64,000 nt of DNA from Nostoc sp. HK-01 (GTDB taxonomy: Bacteria; Cyanobacteriota; Cyanobacteriia; Cyanobacteriales; Nostocaceae). Made by a program: the position numbers and the translations under genes. A model generated the notes under the pieces. The model had not been told where the DNA came from and ran no database searches. It worked only from the letters and a program-made list of their open reading frames with translations. Shown here piece after piece: positions 11,341 to 20,757 of this stretch (within the stretch, counting starts at the first letter, position 1; every line of letters begins with the position of its first letter). Where the stretch lies: contig AP018318.1 of the NCBI GenBank assembly GCA_003990705.1, forward strand, positions 2,235,501-2,299,500, written 5' to 3'.

Positions 11341-12594
11341 GTGTTCTTTGCATCTCCCTTGAAAGCTTTTAATACATTTGATACTGACCTGCGGCGAAAC
11401 CTGCTGATTTTATTTGCGGCAGGTTTGTTATTCTGGTCAAGCACGGCTGCTTTTTTACCGACGCTACCGCTATACATTCAAGATGTGGGTGGTAGTAAGC
11501 AAGAAATTGGCATAGTTATGGGTGGCTTTGCCATTGGGTTACTGCTGTTTCGTCCGATGCTGGGCAAACTAGCAGATAAACGGGGACGTAAACTTGTTTT
11601 ATTAATTGGGACAGCAGTAGCTGCGATCGCACCTTTTGGCTATTTAGTCTTTACATCTATCCCCTTATTATTCTGGCTGCGGATTTTTCATGGAATTAGC
11701 ATTGCAGCTTTTACTACTGGTTACACTGCTTTGGTAGCTGATTTAGCGCCTGTAGCCATTCGTGGAGAAATTATTAGTTATATGAGTTTAACGGCTCCCA
11801 TTGGTTTAGCTGTGGGGCCAGCAATTGGTGGATATTTACAAGAAACTTCTGGCTACTCACGTTTATTTTTGTTTACCGCCACAATCGCTTTCATTGGACT
11901 ATTGTGCGCATCACAAGTTATCAACCCACCATTAAATTCACAACACCAATCGGAACGCCAAAACAGTAACTTTTGGCAAATCTTGGCTAGTCCAAGGGTG
12001 AGAGTTCCTGCATTAGTGGTGTTACTCGTGGGTACATCTGTTGGTGCTGTGCATATCTTTGTGTCGTTATTTATTAAATCTACTGAAGTAAGTTTCAATG
12101 GTGGCTGGTTTTTCACCGTTTCTGCCATTTCTAGTTTTACAATCAGGGTGTTTGCTGGTCGAGCCAGCGATCGCTTCGGTCGAGGTTTGTTTATTACCTT
12201 TGGGATTGCGGCTTATACTTTGGCTTGTGTATTACTATGGCAGGCTAACAGCACCAATGCTTTTTTAATCTCTGCGATCGCTGAAGGCTGCGGTGGTGGC
12301 ACAATGATTTCTATGATTACAACAATGATGGCAGACCGTTCACTACCCCAAGAACGTGGACAAATATTTGCTATTTGTATGGCTGGATTTGATTTGGGAA
12401 TTGCGATCGCTGCGCCTATATTTGGCTATGTCAGTGAGTTTGTCGGATACCGCAATATGTTTGCTTATAGTGCCACCTTAACTTTTTTAGCACTACTAAT
12501 TTTCCTCACCCTATCCAACAAAAGTCTTACTAATTCCTTACGTTTTGCTCTGGGTCGTGGTGAAGATGCCTTTTCGTTGAATAATATTAATTAG
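11341..12594 (+). CDS. Major facilitator superfamily transporter
   Basis: A 417-residue integral membrane protein with about 12 hydrophobic helices. The MFS loop 2-3 signature is GKLADKRGRKLVLLIG, echoed between helices 8 and 9 by GRASDRFGRGLFITFG. The second-half motif AVGPAIGGYLQETSGY is typical of DHA1 drug:H+ antiporters. The start used is a GTG at 11341 (FFASPLKAF follows), because no ATG with a ribosome site precedes the first helix. Substrate is unknown; efflux is the family default. A strong bidirectional hairpin follows the stop. Confidence 0.85.
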   Translation: MFFASPLKAFNTFDTDLRRNLLILFAAGLLFWSSTAAFLPTLPLYIQDVGGSKQEIGIVMGGFAIGLLLFRPMLGKLADKRGRKLVLLIGTAVAAIAPFGYLVFTSIPLLFWLRIFHGISIAAFTTGYTALVADLAPVAIRGEIISYMSLTAPIGLAVGPAIGGYLQETSGYSRLFLFTATIAFIGLLCASQVINPPLNSQHQSERQNSNFWQILASPRVRVPALVVLLVGTSVGAVHIFVSLFIKSTEVSFNGGWFFTVSAISSFTIRVFAGRASDRFGRGLFITFGIAAYTLACVLLWQANSTNAFLISAIAEGCGGGTMISMITTMMADRSLPQERGQIFAICMAGFDLGIAIAAPIFGYVSEFVGYRNMFAYSATLTFLALLIFLTLSNKSLTNSLRFALGRGEDAFSLNNIN

Positions 12595-12600
12595 CAAAAC

Positions 12601-12633
12601 AAAAGGCAAAAGTTATATGTACTTTTGCCTTTT
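12601..12633. terminator. Bidirectional terminator between the MFS gene and tRNA-Arg
   Basis: A perfect 13-bp inverted repeat AAAAGGCAAAAGT (12601-12613) / ACTTTTGCCTTTT (12621-12633) with a 7-nt loop. A-run and T-run flanks let it act on both strands. It separates the convergent MFS gene and tRNA-Arg. The stem is almost the same as the one at 7749-7780. Confidence 0.85.
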
Positions 12634-12637
12634 CAAA

Positions 12638-12711
12638 CGGGCGAGGAGGGATTCGAACCCCCGACACCGTGGTCCGTAGCCACGTGCTCTAGTCCACTGA
12701 GCTACACGCCC
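12638..12711 (-). tRNA. tRNA-Arg(ACG)
   Basis: A 74-nt cloverleaf on the reverse strand. The acceptor GGGCGTG pairs with CTCGCCC with one T-T mismatch. The D arm is GCTCAGTGGACTAGAGC. The anticodon stem CGTGG/CCACG encloses CTACGGA with anticodon ACG. The T arm is GGGGGTTCGAATCCCTC. No encoded CCA. Confidence 0.95.
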
Positions 12712-12748
12712 CTGCCAGAAAAATATATTAGCACTATATTCCCAAACG

Positions 12749-13258
12749 ATGCAAGACTATTCTCCAAAAAATTTTTCTGCCGAGTTAACCCATCTAGATT
12801 CCCAAGGGCAAGCACAGATGGTAGATGTTTCTGGCAAAGCGTCCACAGTCCGCCAAGCTGTGGCTGTGGCGAGAGTGCGGATGCTGCCAGAAACTTTAAA
12901 TGCTATTCAGGCTGGCAATACTCCTAAAGGTGATGTGTTAGCCACGGCGAGGATAGCAGGGATTATGGCTGCCAAACAAACAGCGAATTTAATTCCCTTG
13001 TGTCATCCCCTACCATTGCAAAAAGTTGCTGTGGAAATTACCCCCGATTCCCAATTACCTGGTTATCACATCCAAGCTACCGTTAAAACCAACGCTGAAA
13101 CTGGTGTGGAAATGGAAGCTTTAACCGCCGTTTCTGTAGCAGCGTTGACTTTATACGATATGGCGAAAGCCTTAGAAAAGTCGATTCAAATTGAATCGAT
13201 TCATTTAATTAGTAAAACTGGTGGGAAATCAGGAGATTACTCCGCATCAGAACTATAG
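12749..13258 (+). CDS. moaC: Cyclic pyranopterin monophosphate synthase (molybdenum cofactor biosynthesis)
   Basis: A 169-residue protein with the MoaC signatures [18 protein letters not shown], the substrate-binding [13 protein letters not shown] near residue 84, [19 protein letters not shown] helix (here [19 protein letters not shown]) and KSGDYS at the C-terminus. With MoaA it turns GTP into cyclic pyranopterin monophosphate, the first step of molybdopterin synthesis. In this organism that would serve nitrate reductase. No other moa gene is in the window. Its stop is 1 bp from the stop of the convergent DUF2795 gene. Confidence 0.95.
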   Translation: MQDYSPKNFSAELTHLDSQGQAQMVDVSGKASTVRQAVAVARVRMLPETLNAIQAGNTPKGDVLATARIAGIMAAKQTANLIPLCHPLPLQKVAVEITPDSQLPGYHIQATVKTNAETGVEMEALTAVSVAALTLYDMAKALEKSIQIESIHLISKTGGKSGDYSASEL

Positions 13259-13259
13259 G

Positions 13260-13466
13260 CTATTCAATCTCACCTATAGCTTTGTTAACATCGGTGGGAT
13301 TGTCAAATTCTTCGTCATCTGGCAACTGCTCTAATAATGATATAACCTTGCGATCTGCTCCTTGTTTTTGAGCGTGTTTAACTAATTTTTCTTTACTTGC
13401 GGGATAGTCAATTCCCTTTAAGTTTTTTTGAATCTCCACTGGGTTTGCTTTAGCCATTTTTGCCAC
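13260..13466 (-). CDS. DUF2795 domain protein
   Basis: A 68-residue protein matching DUF2795: NPVEIQKNLKGIDYPASKEKLVKHAQKQGA, then VISLLEQLPDDEEFDNPTDV, the small helical fold with L.LP..E-[FY]..P-DV. The usual start may be the second Met (MAKAN). Function is unknown; the family resembles small stress-induced or DNA-associated proteins in length only. It is convergent with moaC, with 1 bp between the stops. Confidence 0.75.
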   Translation of the reverse strand: MAKMAKANPVEIQKNLKGIDYPASKEKLVKHAQKQGADRKVISLLEQLPDDEEFDNPTDVNKAIGEIE

Positions 13467-13986
13467 CTATATCTTATTGGTTATTACCATGTTCACAAGT
13501 GGAGATATGGCATTCCTCTATCAAATAGAAGAATCATTTATCACAAAAATAAATTTAAATATCACTCAAATGATTGATGTATTTAGCAGAATACTTTATA
13601 TTTATTATTATGGACATTATTTGGTATTTATAACTACTGTTTTAGAAAAATATTATTTAGATATGCAATTCTTTTAAATGAATAAATGAGATATTTTTGA
13701 GTAGATTTAATGAATATCACCAAAGCCTTAATTATAAATAAATATTTTTTTTTGATACTAAAATTTACTTATATTTTATGATTAGTCAAAGAATTTGCTA
13801 GTTATCAAAAAATTGCTATATAGCGGTTCTCAAGCACATAAAATATACTCCACCCGCGCTGTCGCGCACCCTCACGCCACTTGTCGAAGGGAGAGGTAAT
13901 TTTTACCGCACCGGAGTTAGAAACGCCATAAAAGCTTAGGATGAAAATATCAAGCTGAAATTTATCAGCCAAGGGGTATTAAAGCT
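13467..13986. other. AT-rich intergenic region, 520 bp
   Basis: A very AT-rich stretch upstream of the GAF protein gene. An open frame at 13477-13677 gives a Tyr/Ile-rich peptide with no family likeness and no ribosome site, so it is not called. A short GC-rich island at about 13850-13915 (cccgcgctgtcgcgcaccc, gtcgaagggagagg) looks like debris of an interspersed Nostoc repeat. No RNA gene or clear promoter was recognised. Confidence 0.5.
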
Positions 13987-15192
13987 ATGTCCCCTCCAGA
14001 ACTAGATATCTTAGAAGCTCGGCGTGTATATAGATCTACTGGTGCGATTCCGGCTCAGATGTTGCGCTCAACTATCTATCGTGCTTGGGAGCGATCGCAT
14101 TTACAAGGCGCGAACCCTCAAGCTCTGCAAGCCGAAAAGCTATCCAGCCTAGCTACAGAGCGATTGATCGAGCAGAAGCGGACTTTGATTCAAATTGCTG
14201 CTCCTTATATCCGAATGCTCTCACAAGCAGCGGGGACAGATCGTCATGCAGTTATGTTAGGCGATAGTGAAGCGATCGTGCTGGATGTAGTGGGTGACAA
14301 ACAGACTGTACAGGGGCCAGAACCTTTTCCTGGCCCTGGTTCTTTGTTATCGGAGGCTGTAGCTGGTGCTAATGGTATCGGTACACCATTAGCAGAAGCA
14401 GATTATATAGAAATTATTAGTGCAGAGCATTTCATTGATGGGTTCCATCCGTTTACATGTCAGGGAATTCCCCTACGTGATGATAAACAGAACATTATCG
14501 GAGTTTTGAGTATCTCTTTACGACGCGCAGATGCTAGAGAACGCCTGAAAGAAATATTGCTGTGTGCTTCTCACGGAGTTGAAGCAGAATTATTAATTGC
14601 TAACTTAGAAAAAGATGTGCGTCGGGTTTTAGAGTCCAATTCCAATGAATATCAACCACTAGAAGAATTACGTCAAGATATTGTCCAAGCACATCAGGCT
14701 GCACGTTTAAAATTAGAAATCGTTTCGCGGATGGTAGCAGTTAACCGTTTAGATTACGCGATACAATTGCTGCGTCAGGCTGAACAATCAATTCAAATAT
14801 TTCGTCGTCGTGCGGAAATTTGGCGCAATTTAGCATCCTTCGAGATTGGCACACTCCAACCTGTGTCATTGACTGATAATATATCCAATTTAGTGGATCT
14901 TCTCTCGACAGAAGCTGTGATTCGTCAGGTACAAGTAGTTACTGACTGGTACGAACCAATCATAGTAGTTGCTGATCCGAGGAGTCTTTTACGCCAGTTG
15001 CTGCATTATTTTCTCCAAGCTCTTGATCATGCAGGTAAAGGTGGAACAGTCAAAGTATTAGTAAAGGAAATTCCTAATTCTGAGTTAGCGCAAATTAGTT
15101 TCATCGCAAATTCAGTCTTGAATATCTCTCAATCAACACCGACTTCACAGGTTTTTTATCTACCAATCAAAAGCATTAAAGATGAACAGTAA
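13987..15192 (+). CDS. GAF-domain sensor with degenerate histidine-kinase-like C-terminus
   Basis: A 401-residue soluble protein. Residues about 10-190 match the N-terminal sensor of AcoR-type regulators: SYxRSWxR-like helix IYRAWERSHLQG, then a GAF domain with GSLLSEAVAGANGIGTPLAEADYIEI and QGIPLRDDKQNIIGVLSISL. Residues 225-400 resemble a kinase dimerisation helix plus an ATPase-like remnant, with an N-box-like RQLLHYFLQALDHAGKGG. No phospho-accepting H-box and no glycine-rich G boxes are seen, so it is probably not an active kinase. The last 11 bp overlap the receiver gene, which points to coupled translation and a direct partnership. Confidence 0.65.
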   Translation: MSPPELDILEARRVYRSTGAIPAQMLRSTIYRAWERSHLQGANPQALQAEKLSSLATERLIEQKRTLIQIAAPYIRMLSQAAGTDRHAVMLGDSEAIVLDVVGDKQTVQGPEPFPGPGSLLSEAVAGANGIGTPLAEADYIEIISAEHFIDGFHPFTCQGIPLRDDKQNIIGVLSISLRRADARERLKEILLCASHGVEAELLIANLEKDVRRVLESNSNEYQPLEELRQDIVQAHQAARLKLEIVSRMVAVNRLDYAIQLLRQAEQSIQIFRRRAEIWRNLASFEIGTLQPVSLTDNISNLVDLLSTEAVIRQVQVVTDWYEPIIVVADPRSLLRQLLHYFLQALDHAGKGGTVKVLVKEIPNSELAQISFIANSVLNISQSTPTSQVFYLPIKSIKDEQ

Positions 15193-15559
15193 TCATTCAG
15201 GGAAGCGCAAAATACTAATTGCAGACGATGACGATGATAGTCGAGCGATGCTGAGTTTTCTTTTAGAAGAGGAAGGTTGGGAAGTCAGGGAAGCAAAGAA
15301 TGGTGAAGAAGCTCTAGAAATCGTGATCAAAGAGCAGCCAGATTTATTAATTTTAGATAATAGAATGCCAAAACTCACAGGAGTTGAAGTATATAAGCAC
15401 CTCCAAGCACAAGAGATAAAAATAGCCGTCGTGTTAGCCACAGCACATGGTTATCTAGACGAATTAGCTTCTTCCTTGGGAATTGCTCATTTTATTTCTA
15501 AACCCTATGACATTCCAGAGTTGTTAAAAACTATTGAGTCTGCTTACAAAAATTCTTGA
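15182..15559 (+). CDS. Single-domain response regulator (CheY-like)
   Basis: A 125-residue receiver domain. The acidic pocket is IADDDDDS, the phospho-acceptor Asp is in LLILDNRMP (about residue 60), the switch Thr is in VVLATAHGY, and the conserved Lys is in FISKPYD. There is no output domain. The start overlaps the last codons of the GAF/kinase-like protein by 11 bp, so they are almost certainly one unit. With no functional kinase beside it, phosphate may come from another kinase, or the receiver may act by binding. Confidence 0.9.
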   Translation: MNSNHSGKRKILIADDDDDSRAMLSFLLEEEGWEVREAKNGEEALEIVIKEQPDLLILDNRMPKLTGVEVYKHLQAQEIKIAVVLATAHGYLDELASSLGIAHFISKPYDIPELLKTIESAYKNS

Positions 15560-15657
15560 AGTTAAAGTTGCGGCTTGGCATTCTTCCCAGACGATAGCAA
15601 GTACACTCCCAAACAATTTAAAATAATCAAGTGTATTGAAATTTGTAACAAATATTT

Positions 15658-15915
15658 ATGCCTCCTCGTTGGCCTCGCAAACCCGATCGCAGCGACCCCG
15701 AATTTCGCAGATTAGATGACCGAATGAATTTTGCTGTCCATGTCGCTGTGGCTGCCACAATTAATTCTGGACTCTGGTTTTTTCATATTTTGAAAACAAC
15801 AGATTGGCAATGGCTACCGTTATTGACCACAGGCTGGGGAATAGTTTTGTTGGTGCATCTAGTTTATATTGCGGCGATCGCCAACTATTCATCTACACCG
15901 CCTAAATCCACCTGA
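15658..15915 (+). CDS. Small two-helix membrane protein (2TM domain)
   Basis: An 85-residue protein with a charged N-terminus (PPRWPRKPDRSDPEFRRLDDRM) followed by two membrane helices (FAVHVAVAATINSGLWFF and LTTGWGIVLLVHLVYIAAIA). The WPRKPDR...R-x-DDR...H pattern is like the 2TM domain family found alone or fused to regulators in cyanobacteria. No function is known. The upstream gap of about 100 bp has no clear terminator. Confidence 0.65.
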   Translation: MPPRWPRKPDRSDPEFRRLDDRMNFAVHVAVAATINSGLWFFHILKTTDWQWLPLLTTGWGIVLLVHLVYIAAIANYSSTPPKST

Positions 15916-16036
15916 AGATGGACAATTCATACTAGGGCTTATGTAACCTGCGGGAGTAGAGTTAGCTTGATTAATTGAGCGATAATGATTATATAGGCTG
16001 AAATCTAGCACTCTCTCGTAATATAGGGTGATTTTT

Positions 16037-16345
16037 ATGGCTAAGACTAACACCGCAGAATTACTAGAAGCCCTAGCATCGGAAATTGGCGAAAATGTCT
16101 ATATAGATATTGCCAAGTGGCATCTTTATTTATCTGATGCCAAATTGCATACCGTTGTCGCCGAGCAGTTATATCCTTTAATTACTTCTAACGCAGTCAA
16201 TGAAGACCGCGTAACTAAAGTGTTGGAATCTATACCCGTAAAAATAGGCGGCGGGAGAAGAGAACTACCCTTAATTGATTTACTTCCCCTGCAATGTCAG
16301 GTGAATATTGTAGATATTTTAGAAAAATATCAGCGCGAAATCTAA
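16037..16345 (+). CDS. DUF3181 family protein
   Basis: About 102 residues from the ATG at 16037; a GTG 9 bp upstream gives three extra residues but is less likely. The sequence AELLEALASEIGENVYIDIAKWHLYLSDAKLH, VTKVLESIPVKIGGGRRELPL and LPLQCQVNIVDILEKYQ is characteristic of the cyanobacterial DUF3181 family. It is helical, soluble and of unknown function. It begins a run of three small genes on this strand (to 16876). Confidence 0.75.
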   Translation: MAKTNTAELLEALASEIGENVYIDIAKWHLYLSDAKLHTVVAEQLYPLITSNAVNEDRVTKVLESIPVKIGGGRRELPLIDLLPLQCQVNIVDILEKYQREI

Positions 16346-16409
16346 TTTTTGGACTTTAATTGTTCCATAGTTTTTCTTTTAACACCCCTACTTTTAGGAG
16401 GTGATAGAT

Positions 16410-16628
16410 ATGAATGCCTATAAATTTCATGATGAATATACTCTAGCGGAAACAGCCGATAAGCTAGGAAAAAAAGCCTTAGAGTTACATCTTATACCTA
16501 GCTTTGTGGTGCGTTATTTTCGCGATAGCAGACAATACTATATACCTAACGAACAAGAATCTCAACCGCTGACACCAGAACAAGCATATATGCACTTGAA
16601 AAAATTAGTTGAAGCTTCTGGTAAATAA
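16410..16628 (+). CDS. Small conserved cyanobacterial protein of unknown function
   Basis: A 72-residue soluble protein starting at the ATG at 16410. The choice is decided by a perfect Shine-Dalgarno AGGAGG at 16396-16401, with 8 nt before the ATG; a GTG at 16401 would overlap that site. The sequence (KFHDEYTLAETADKLGKKAL, HLIPSFVVRYFRDSRQYYIP, PLTPEQAYMHLKKLVEAS) is a helix-rich fold with no motif I recognise. It is probably cotranscribed with its neighbours. Confidence 0.65.
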   Translation: MNAYKFHDEYTLAETADKLGKKALELHLIPSFVVRYFRDSRQYYIPNEQESQPLTPEQAYMHLKKLVEASGK

Positions 16629-16669
16629 TTTTGCACTGGGTAATTTACATCTACTTACAGAGGTTAATT

Positions 16670-16876
16670 ATGTTGCTACAAATCAAAGATACGAGCGATT
16701 TAGTCAAAATTACTGATATTCAGGAATTAATCGACCCGAATGTGAATATCGTTCATGGAAAAGACCAAAAAGGTCAAGAAGAACAAGATAACGATTCTTT
16801 TTCTAAAGAAAATCTCGTTTTTCCTTCCGGTGAAAGTTTACCGCGTTGTTGGTTAGATGCTAACTATCGGGAGTAA
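16670..16876 (+). CDS. Small acidic conserved hypothetical protein
   Basis: A 68-residue protein from the ATG at 16670, which has AGAGG about 7 nt upstream; a longer reading from 16631 adds 13 unlikely residues. It is acidic (DPNVNIVHGKDQKGQEEQD) and ends with a compact block FPSGESLPRCWLDANYRE. No family is recognised. It closes the three-gene run that starts with the DUF3181 gene. Confidence 0.55.
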   Translation: MLLQIKDTSDLVKITDIQELIDPNVNIVHGKDQKGQEEQDNDSFSKENLVFPSGESLPRCWLDANYRE

Positions 16877-16950
16877 AAACGGCTCAATTTATCGGTGTAC
16901 CAACCTGGGGGAAGTTGAGTTGTTTAACTTCCACCGATGAAAATTGATAG

Positions 16951-17023
16951 GCGATGGTATTGCTATTGATGCAGCGTAGGCGTAGCCCGTCGTTCACGGA
17001 GCGTCTCGTAGAGAAGACATCGC
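16951..17023. repeat. Interspersed Nostoc repeat (gcgtaggcgtagcccg type)
   Basis: The segment gcagcgtaggcgtagcccg, then ggagcgtctcgtagagaag and gacatcgc, is built of the words found in a widespread Nostoc/Anabaena interspersed repeat. A related word in the other orientation (gcctgcggcgggctacgcc) occurs at about 25698-25722. It has no coding sense. Confidence 0.6.
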
Positions 17024-17101
17024 TACAATTGTCGTGTTATATATCCTCAAAATCGGCATCAACGTTTTCTGCAAATATACAGAACCAGAAAATAACCCAT
17101 A

Positions 17102-17133
17102 AAAAAACGCAAAGGCGAACCTCTGCGTTTTTT
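17102..17133 (-). terminator. Terminator of clpB
   Basis: An inverted repeat AAAAAACGCAAAGG (17102-17115) / CCTCTGCGTTTTTT (17120-17133) with a cgaa loop and one mismatch lies just beyond the clpB stop. On the clpB strand it ends in a T6 run. It could also stop the small genes coming from the other side. Confidence 0.85.
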
Positions 17134-17150
17134 AGTGAAACAATCTTAAA

Positions 17151-19769
17151 TTAGCTGCTGAATACTTCCACAGGTAAGCGACTAAACGCCAAGCGTTCAT
17201 TCTGCACATCGACAAAGATGGTGTCGCCGTCGTGAAATTCACCGCGCAGGATGGCTTTGGCAATTTGTGTTTCTAACTCGCGTTGAATGGCGCGTTTGAG
17301 TGGACGTGCGCCAAATACGGGGTCATAACCGACTTCTGCTAAGAAATCAAGCGCCGCATCGGAGAGTTTGAGAGATATTTTGCGATCGCTCAATCTTTCT
17401 CTTAATCTACCGACTTGCAACTGTACAATATGCCGCAGTTCTTTTTTATCTAAACTGTGGAAGATGATCAACTCATCAATGCGGTTGAGGAATTCTGGAC
17501 GGAAACTATTCCGCATCGCCTCCATGACTCGATGACGCATTTCGTCATAACGAGCGTTATCTCCAGCAATATCCAGAATGAACTGGGAACCGATGTTGCT
17601 GGTCATGATAATAATTGAATTCTTGAAGTCTACAGTATGACCTTGGGCATCGGTGACGCGTCCATCATCGAGAATTTGCAGGAAGATATTAAATACATCA
17701 GGATGTGCTTTCTCAATTTCGTCGAACAAAATTACTGAGTATGGACGACGACGAATCGCTTCCGTGAGTTGTCCGCCTTCTTCATAACCGACATATCCAG
17801 GAGGCGCACCAATTAAGCGAGACACGGCGTGTTTTTCCATGTACTCAGACATATCAATTCGCACCAGTGCTTCTTCGGTGTCGAACATATATCCCGCCAA
17901 GGCCTTGGCTAACTCGGTTTTACCCACACCTGTAGGGCCAAGGAAAATAAAACTAGCGATGGGACGATTCGGATCAGCCAATCCCGCACGCGATCGCTGA
18001 ATTGCATCGGCTACTGCTGTCACGGCTTCATCTTGTCCAACTACCCGCTGATGCAGTTCGTCTTCTAAATGCAGTAGTTTTTCTTTCTCCGATTCCACCA
18101 ACTTACTGATAGGAATCCCTGTCCATTTAGAAATTACTTCCGCAATATCAGATTCGGTGACTTCTTCCCGCAGTAGAGATTTACCGCTTCTTTGGGCGTT
18201 AGCTAATTCACTTTCCGCTAATTCTAGTTTGCGATGTAAATCAGTTAAATTCCCATATTTCAATTCTGCGGCGCGGTTGAGATCGTAGTTGCGTTCTGCT
18301 TGCTGAATTTCTAAATTCACCCGTTCAATTTCTTTTTTAACAGACTGAATTTTGTTGATGATATCTTTTTCAGACTGCCATTGAGTGCTGAGAGTTCTTT
18401 GTTCTTCTTTAAAATCAGCAATTTCTTTTTCTAGTCGTCCCAACCGTTCACGAGAAGCTGCATCGCTTTCTTTTTGCAAAGATAGTTTCTCCATTTCTAA
18501 TTGGAGAATCTTGCGATCAATTTCGTCGAGTTCTTCGGGTTTGGAGGTAATCTCCATCTTCAACCTAGCAGCGGCTTCGTCTACCAAGTCAATGGCTTTA
18601 TCTGGTAAAAAGCGATCGCTAATATACCGACTCGATAATGTTGCCGCAGCCACCAAAGCACTATCGGAAATCTTCACGCCGTGGTGGTTTTCGTAGCGTT
18701 CCCGCAAGCCACGCAAAATCGAAATCGTATCTTCAGCGCTGGGCTGATCGACATAAACTTGCTGGAAGCGTCTTTCTAAAGCGGCATCTTTTTCGATATA
18801 TTTGCGATACTCATCTAAAGTTGTCGCCCCAATACAACGCAACTCACCCCGCGCCAACATTGGTTTTAACAAGTTACCCGCATCCATCGCCCCTTGGGTT
18901 GCACCCGCGCCGACAACAGTATGAATTTCATCAATAAATAAAACTATATTACCGCCAGATTCGGTAACTTCTTTTAAGACTGCTTTGAGGCGTTCTTCAA
19001 ATTCACCCCGGAATTTTGCGCCCGCAATCAAAGCACCCATATCCAAAGCAATTAGCTTGCGGTCTTTGAGAGATTGGGGAACATCACCCGCAACGATGCG
19101 TTGAGCGAGTCCTTCGGCGATCGCAGTTTTACCCACCCCAGGTTCCCCAATCAACACTGGGTTATTTTTGGTACGGCGGGAGAGAATCTGCACAGTCCGG
19201 CGAATCTCATCATCTCGCCCAATCACCGGATCAAGTTGACCTTTGCGGGCGGCTTCTGTGAGGTCACGTCCATATTTTTCCAGTGCTTCGTATTTACCTT
19301 CTGGATTTTGGTCGGTCACTTTCTGGCTCCCACGAATTTGTTTAATAATGTTTTTCAGCTTGCCTTCGTCTAAACCGAATTCTTGGAGTAGACCTTTGCC
19401 AAAACGGTCATCTTTGGCATAACCCAGCAATAAATGTTCAATAGAAATATATTCGTCTTTAAAATCTTTGCGATAGTTATCAGCCCTATCTAACAGGGTA
19501 TCTAAACTGCGTCCCAAAAACACAGAACTACTCGTACCAGATACCCTTGGCTGACGTTGGAGAAATTGATCAGTGCGATCGCGGACTTTTTGCAGATTCG
19601 CACCTGCTTTGGTTAAAATACTGCTGGCTAAACCTTCTTGTTCTAGCAGTGCTTTGAGCAGGTGTTCGCTTTCAATTTGTTGTTGGTGATATTGTTTAGC
19701 AATATCTGGCGTGTGGGCGATCGCTTCCCAGGCTTTTTCGGTAAATTGGTTAGGATTAGTAGGTTGCAT
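17151..19769 (-). CDS. clpB: ATP-dependent chaperone ClpB
   Basis: An 872-residue AAA+ disaggregase from the ATG at 19769 ([17 protein letters not shown]); a longer frame to 19850 adds 27 residues that do not fit the family. Domains: Clp N-domain repeats (1-145), NBD1 with Walker [15 protein letters not shown] and Walker [11 protein letters not shown], the long coiled-coil M domain (about 400-540) that separates ClpB from ClpA/C, and NBD2 with [15 protein letters not shown] and [16 protein letters not shown]. There is no ClpP-binding IGF loop evident. It resolves heat-aggregated proteins with DnaK. Cyanobacteria usually carry two copies. Confidence 0.96.
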   Translation of the reverse strand: MQPTNPNQFTEKAWEAIAHTPDIAKQYHQQQIESEHLLKALLEQEGLASSILTKAGANLQKVRDRTDQFLQRQPRVSGTSSSVFLGRSLDTLLDRADNYRKDFKDEYISIEHLLLGYAKDDRFGKGLLQEFGLDEGKLKNIIKQIRGSQKVTDQNPEGKYEALEKYGRDLTEAARKGQLDPVIGRDDEIRRTVQILSRRTKNNPVLIGEPGVGKTAIAEGLAQRIVAGDVPQSLKDRKLIALDMGALIAGAKFRGEFEERLKAVLKEVTESGGNIVLFIDEIHTVVGAGATQGAMDAGNLLKPMLARGELRCIGATTLDEYRKYIEKDAALERRFQQVYVDQPSAEDTISILRGLRERYENHHGVKISDSALVAAATLSSRYISDRFLPDKAIDLVDEAAARLKMEITSKPEELDEIDRKILQLEMEKLSLQKESDAASRERLGRLEKEIADFKEEQRTLSTQWQSEKDIINKIQSVKKEIERVNLEIQQAERNYDLNRAAELKYGNLTDLHRKLELAESELANAQRSGKSLLREEVTESDIAEVISKWTGIPISKLVESEKEKLLHLEDELHQRVVGQDEAVTAVADAIQRSRAGLADPNRPIASFIFLGPTGVGKTELAKALAGYMFDTEEALVRIDMSEYMEKHAVSRLIGAPPGYVGYEEGGQLTEAIRRRPYSVILFDEIEKAHPDVFNIFLQILDDGRVTDAQGHTVDFKNSIIIMTSNIGSQFILDIAGDNARYDEMRHRVMEAMRNSFRPEFLNRIDELIIFHSLDKKELRHIVQLQVGRLRERLSDRKISLKLSDAALDFLAEVGYDPVFGARPLKRAIQRELETQIAKAILRGEFHDGDTIFVDVQNERLAFSRLPVEVFSS

Positions 19770-20028
19770 AGGCCTTTTGAATAACCACTCCAAAGATGAG
19801 GCGCAGAGAAAACAAATTCTTATATGGTTATTGTATGAAGCAGAGCGCAACTAACTAGATCGGTCTTCACGTCTTGAGGAAGTAGTATTATTACCTGAAA
19901 AATTAACATCTTTCCCAACACACAGAGGCGCAACCTGTAGGGATTGCGTAAACTATTACAATGCTTGATGAAAACCATTATGGCTGACGTGCCGAATATT
20001 TGACTTGGTGATCATCAAGCGATCGCGA

Positions 20029-20187
20029 TTATTTTCTAGCGATTACCCACACCGCGTGTACAATCCCTGGGATATACCCCAAAAAAGTCAAAAGGATATT
20101 AATCCAAAAATCTTTCCCCAAACCTACTTGTAGAAATACTCCCAACGGTGGGATAAAAATCGCCGCTAAAATTCTAATTAAGTCCAT
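20029..20187 (-). CDS. Pmp3/YqaE family small membrane proteolipid
   Basis: A 52-residue hydrophobic protein from the ATG at 20187 with an AGGAGG-like site (tcagcctcct on the + strand) just upstream; the longer frame is rejected. It has two membrane helices, ILAAIFIPPLGVFLQVGLG and FWINILLTFLGYIPGIVHAV. The IPPLGVFL and GYIPGIVHA blocks are diagnostic for the family, which is linked to membrane potential and cold or salt stress. It lies downstream of the SUI1 gene on the same strand. Confidence 0.88.
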   Translation of the reverse strand: MDLIRILAAIFIPPLGVFLQVGLGKDFWINILLTFLGYIPGIVHAVWVIARK

Positions 20188-20258
20188 TTCAGCCTCCTGT
20201 ATCGGTCTATTTATACTCCTCAAAGATAACATTGCCAAAATGTGGTTTATCTGCTTCC

Positions 20259-20606
20259 TCAACCACCACTGAGTTTAGCTTTGTAACCTAGTTTGGTAAC
20301 AATCTCCAAAATCTTTTGCTTGTGTTCGCCTTGAATTTCAATGGTGTCTTCTTTGACTGTCCCACCAGTACCGCATTGAGTTTTCAACTGTTTGACTAAA
20401 TCTGCTAAAGTTTCCGGCTTGCATTGAAAGCCAGTAATCACGGTGACTGTTTTGCCCTTGCGTCCGGTGCGAGTCGCTTGGATTCTCAGATTTTGTTGTT
20501 GCGGCGGGAGTTCTTGAATTGGTCTTTCGGTAGCGGCGGAGTTATCGTTACCGAATTCTTGGTAGACAAACTTTTTATCAGACGAGTTGGATTTAGAAGC
20601 AGACAT
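20259..20606 (-). CDS. SUI1/YciH family translation factor
   Basis: A 115-residue protein. A disordered N-terminus of about 40 residues precedes the eIF1/SUI1 fold: QNLRIQATRTGRKGKTVTVI, GFQCKPETLADLVKQLKTQ, CGTGGTVKEDTIEIQGEHK and ILEIVTKLGYKAKLSGG. Bacterial YciH may take part in start-codon or initiator-tRNA selection; the cyanobacterial role is not established. The Pmp3-like gene follows after about 70 bp. Confidence 0.88.
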   Translation of the reverse strand: MSASKSNSSDKKFVYQEFGNDNSAATERPIQELPPQQQNLRIQATRTGRKGKTVTVITGFQCKPETLADLVKQLKTQCGTGGTVKEDTIEIQGEHKQKILEIVTKLGYKAKLSGG

Positions 20607-20757
20607 ACAAAATTCCGGCAGTGATGAATCCTACTACATCCATTATGGTGTCAGACTTCCGTAATTACGAATTACGAATTACAAATTGCGAATTGCGCTG
20701 ATTTGCTGGAGAATACCTATAATTAATGAAGTCTTTACTTGTCATCAATATTCTTCC

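Noticed and set aside
12625-12927. 100-codon frame over tRNA-Arg and the start of moaC
   Set aside because: It runs through the tRNA and overlaps moaC in another frame; its start peptide is a translation of the tRNA, a common false annotation.
13477-13677. 66-codon open frame downstream of the DUF2795 gene
   Set aside because: Very AT-rich, Tyr/Ile/Phe-biased, no ribosome site and no recognisable family; most likely chance.
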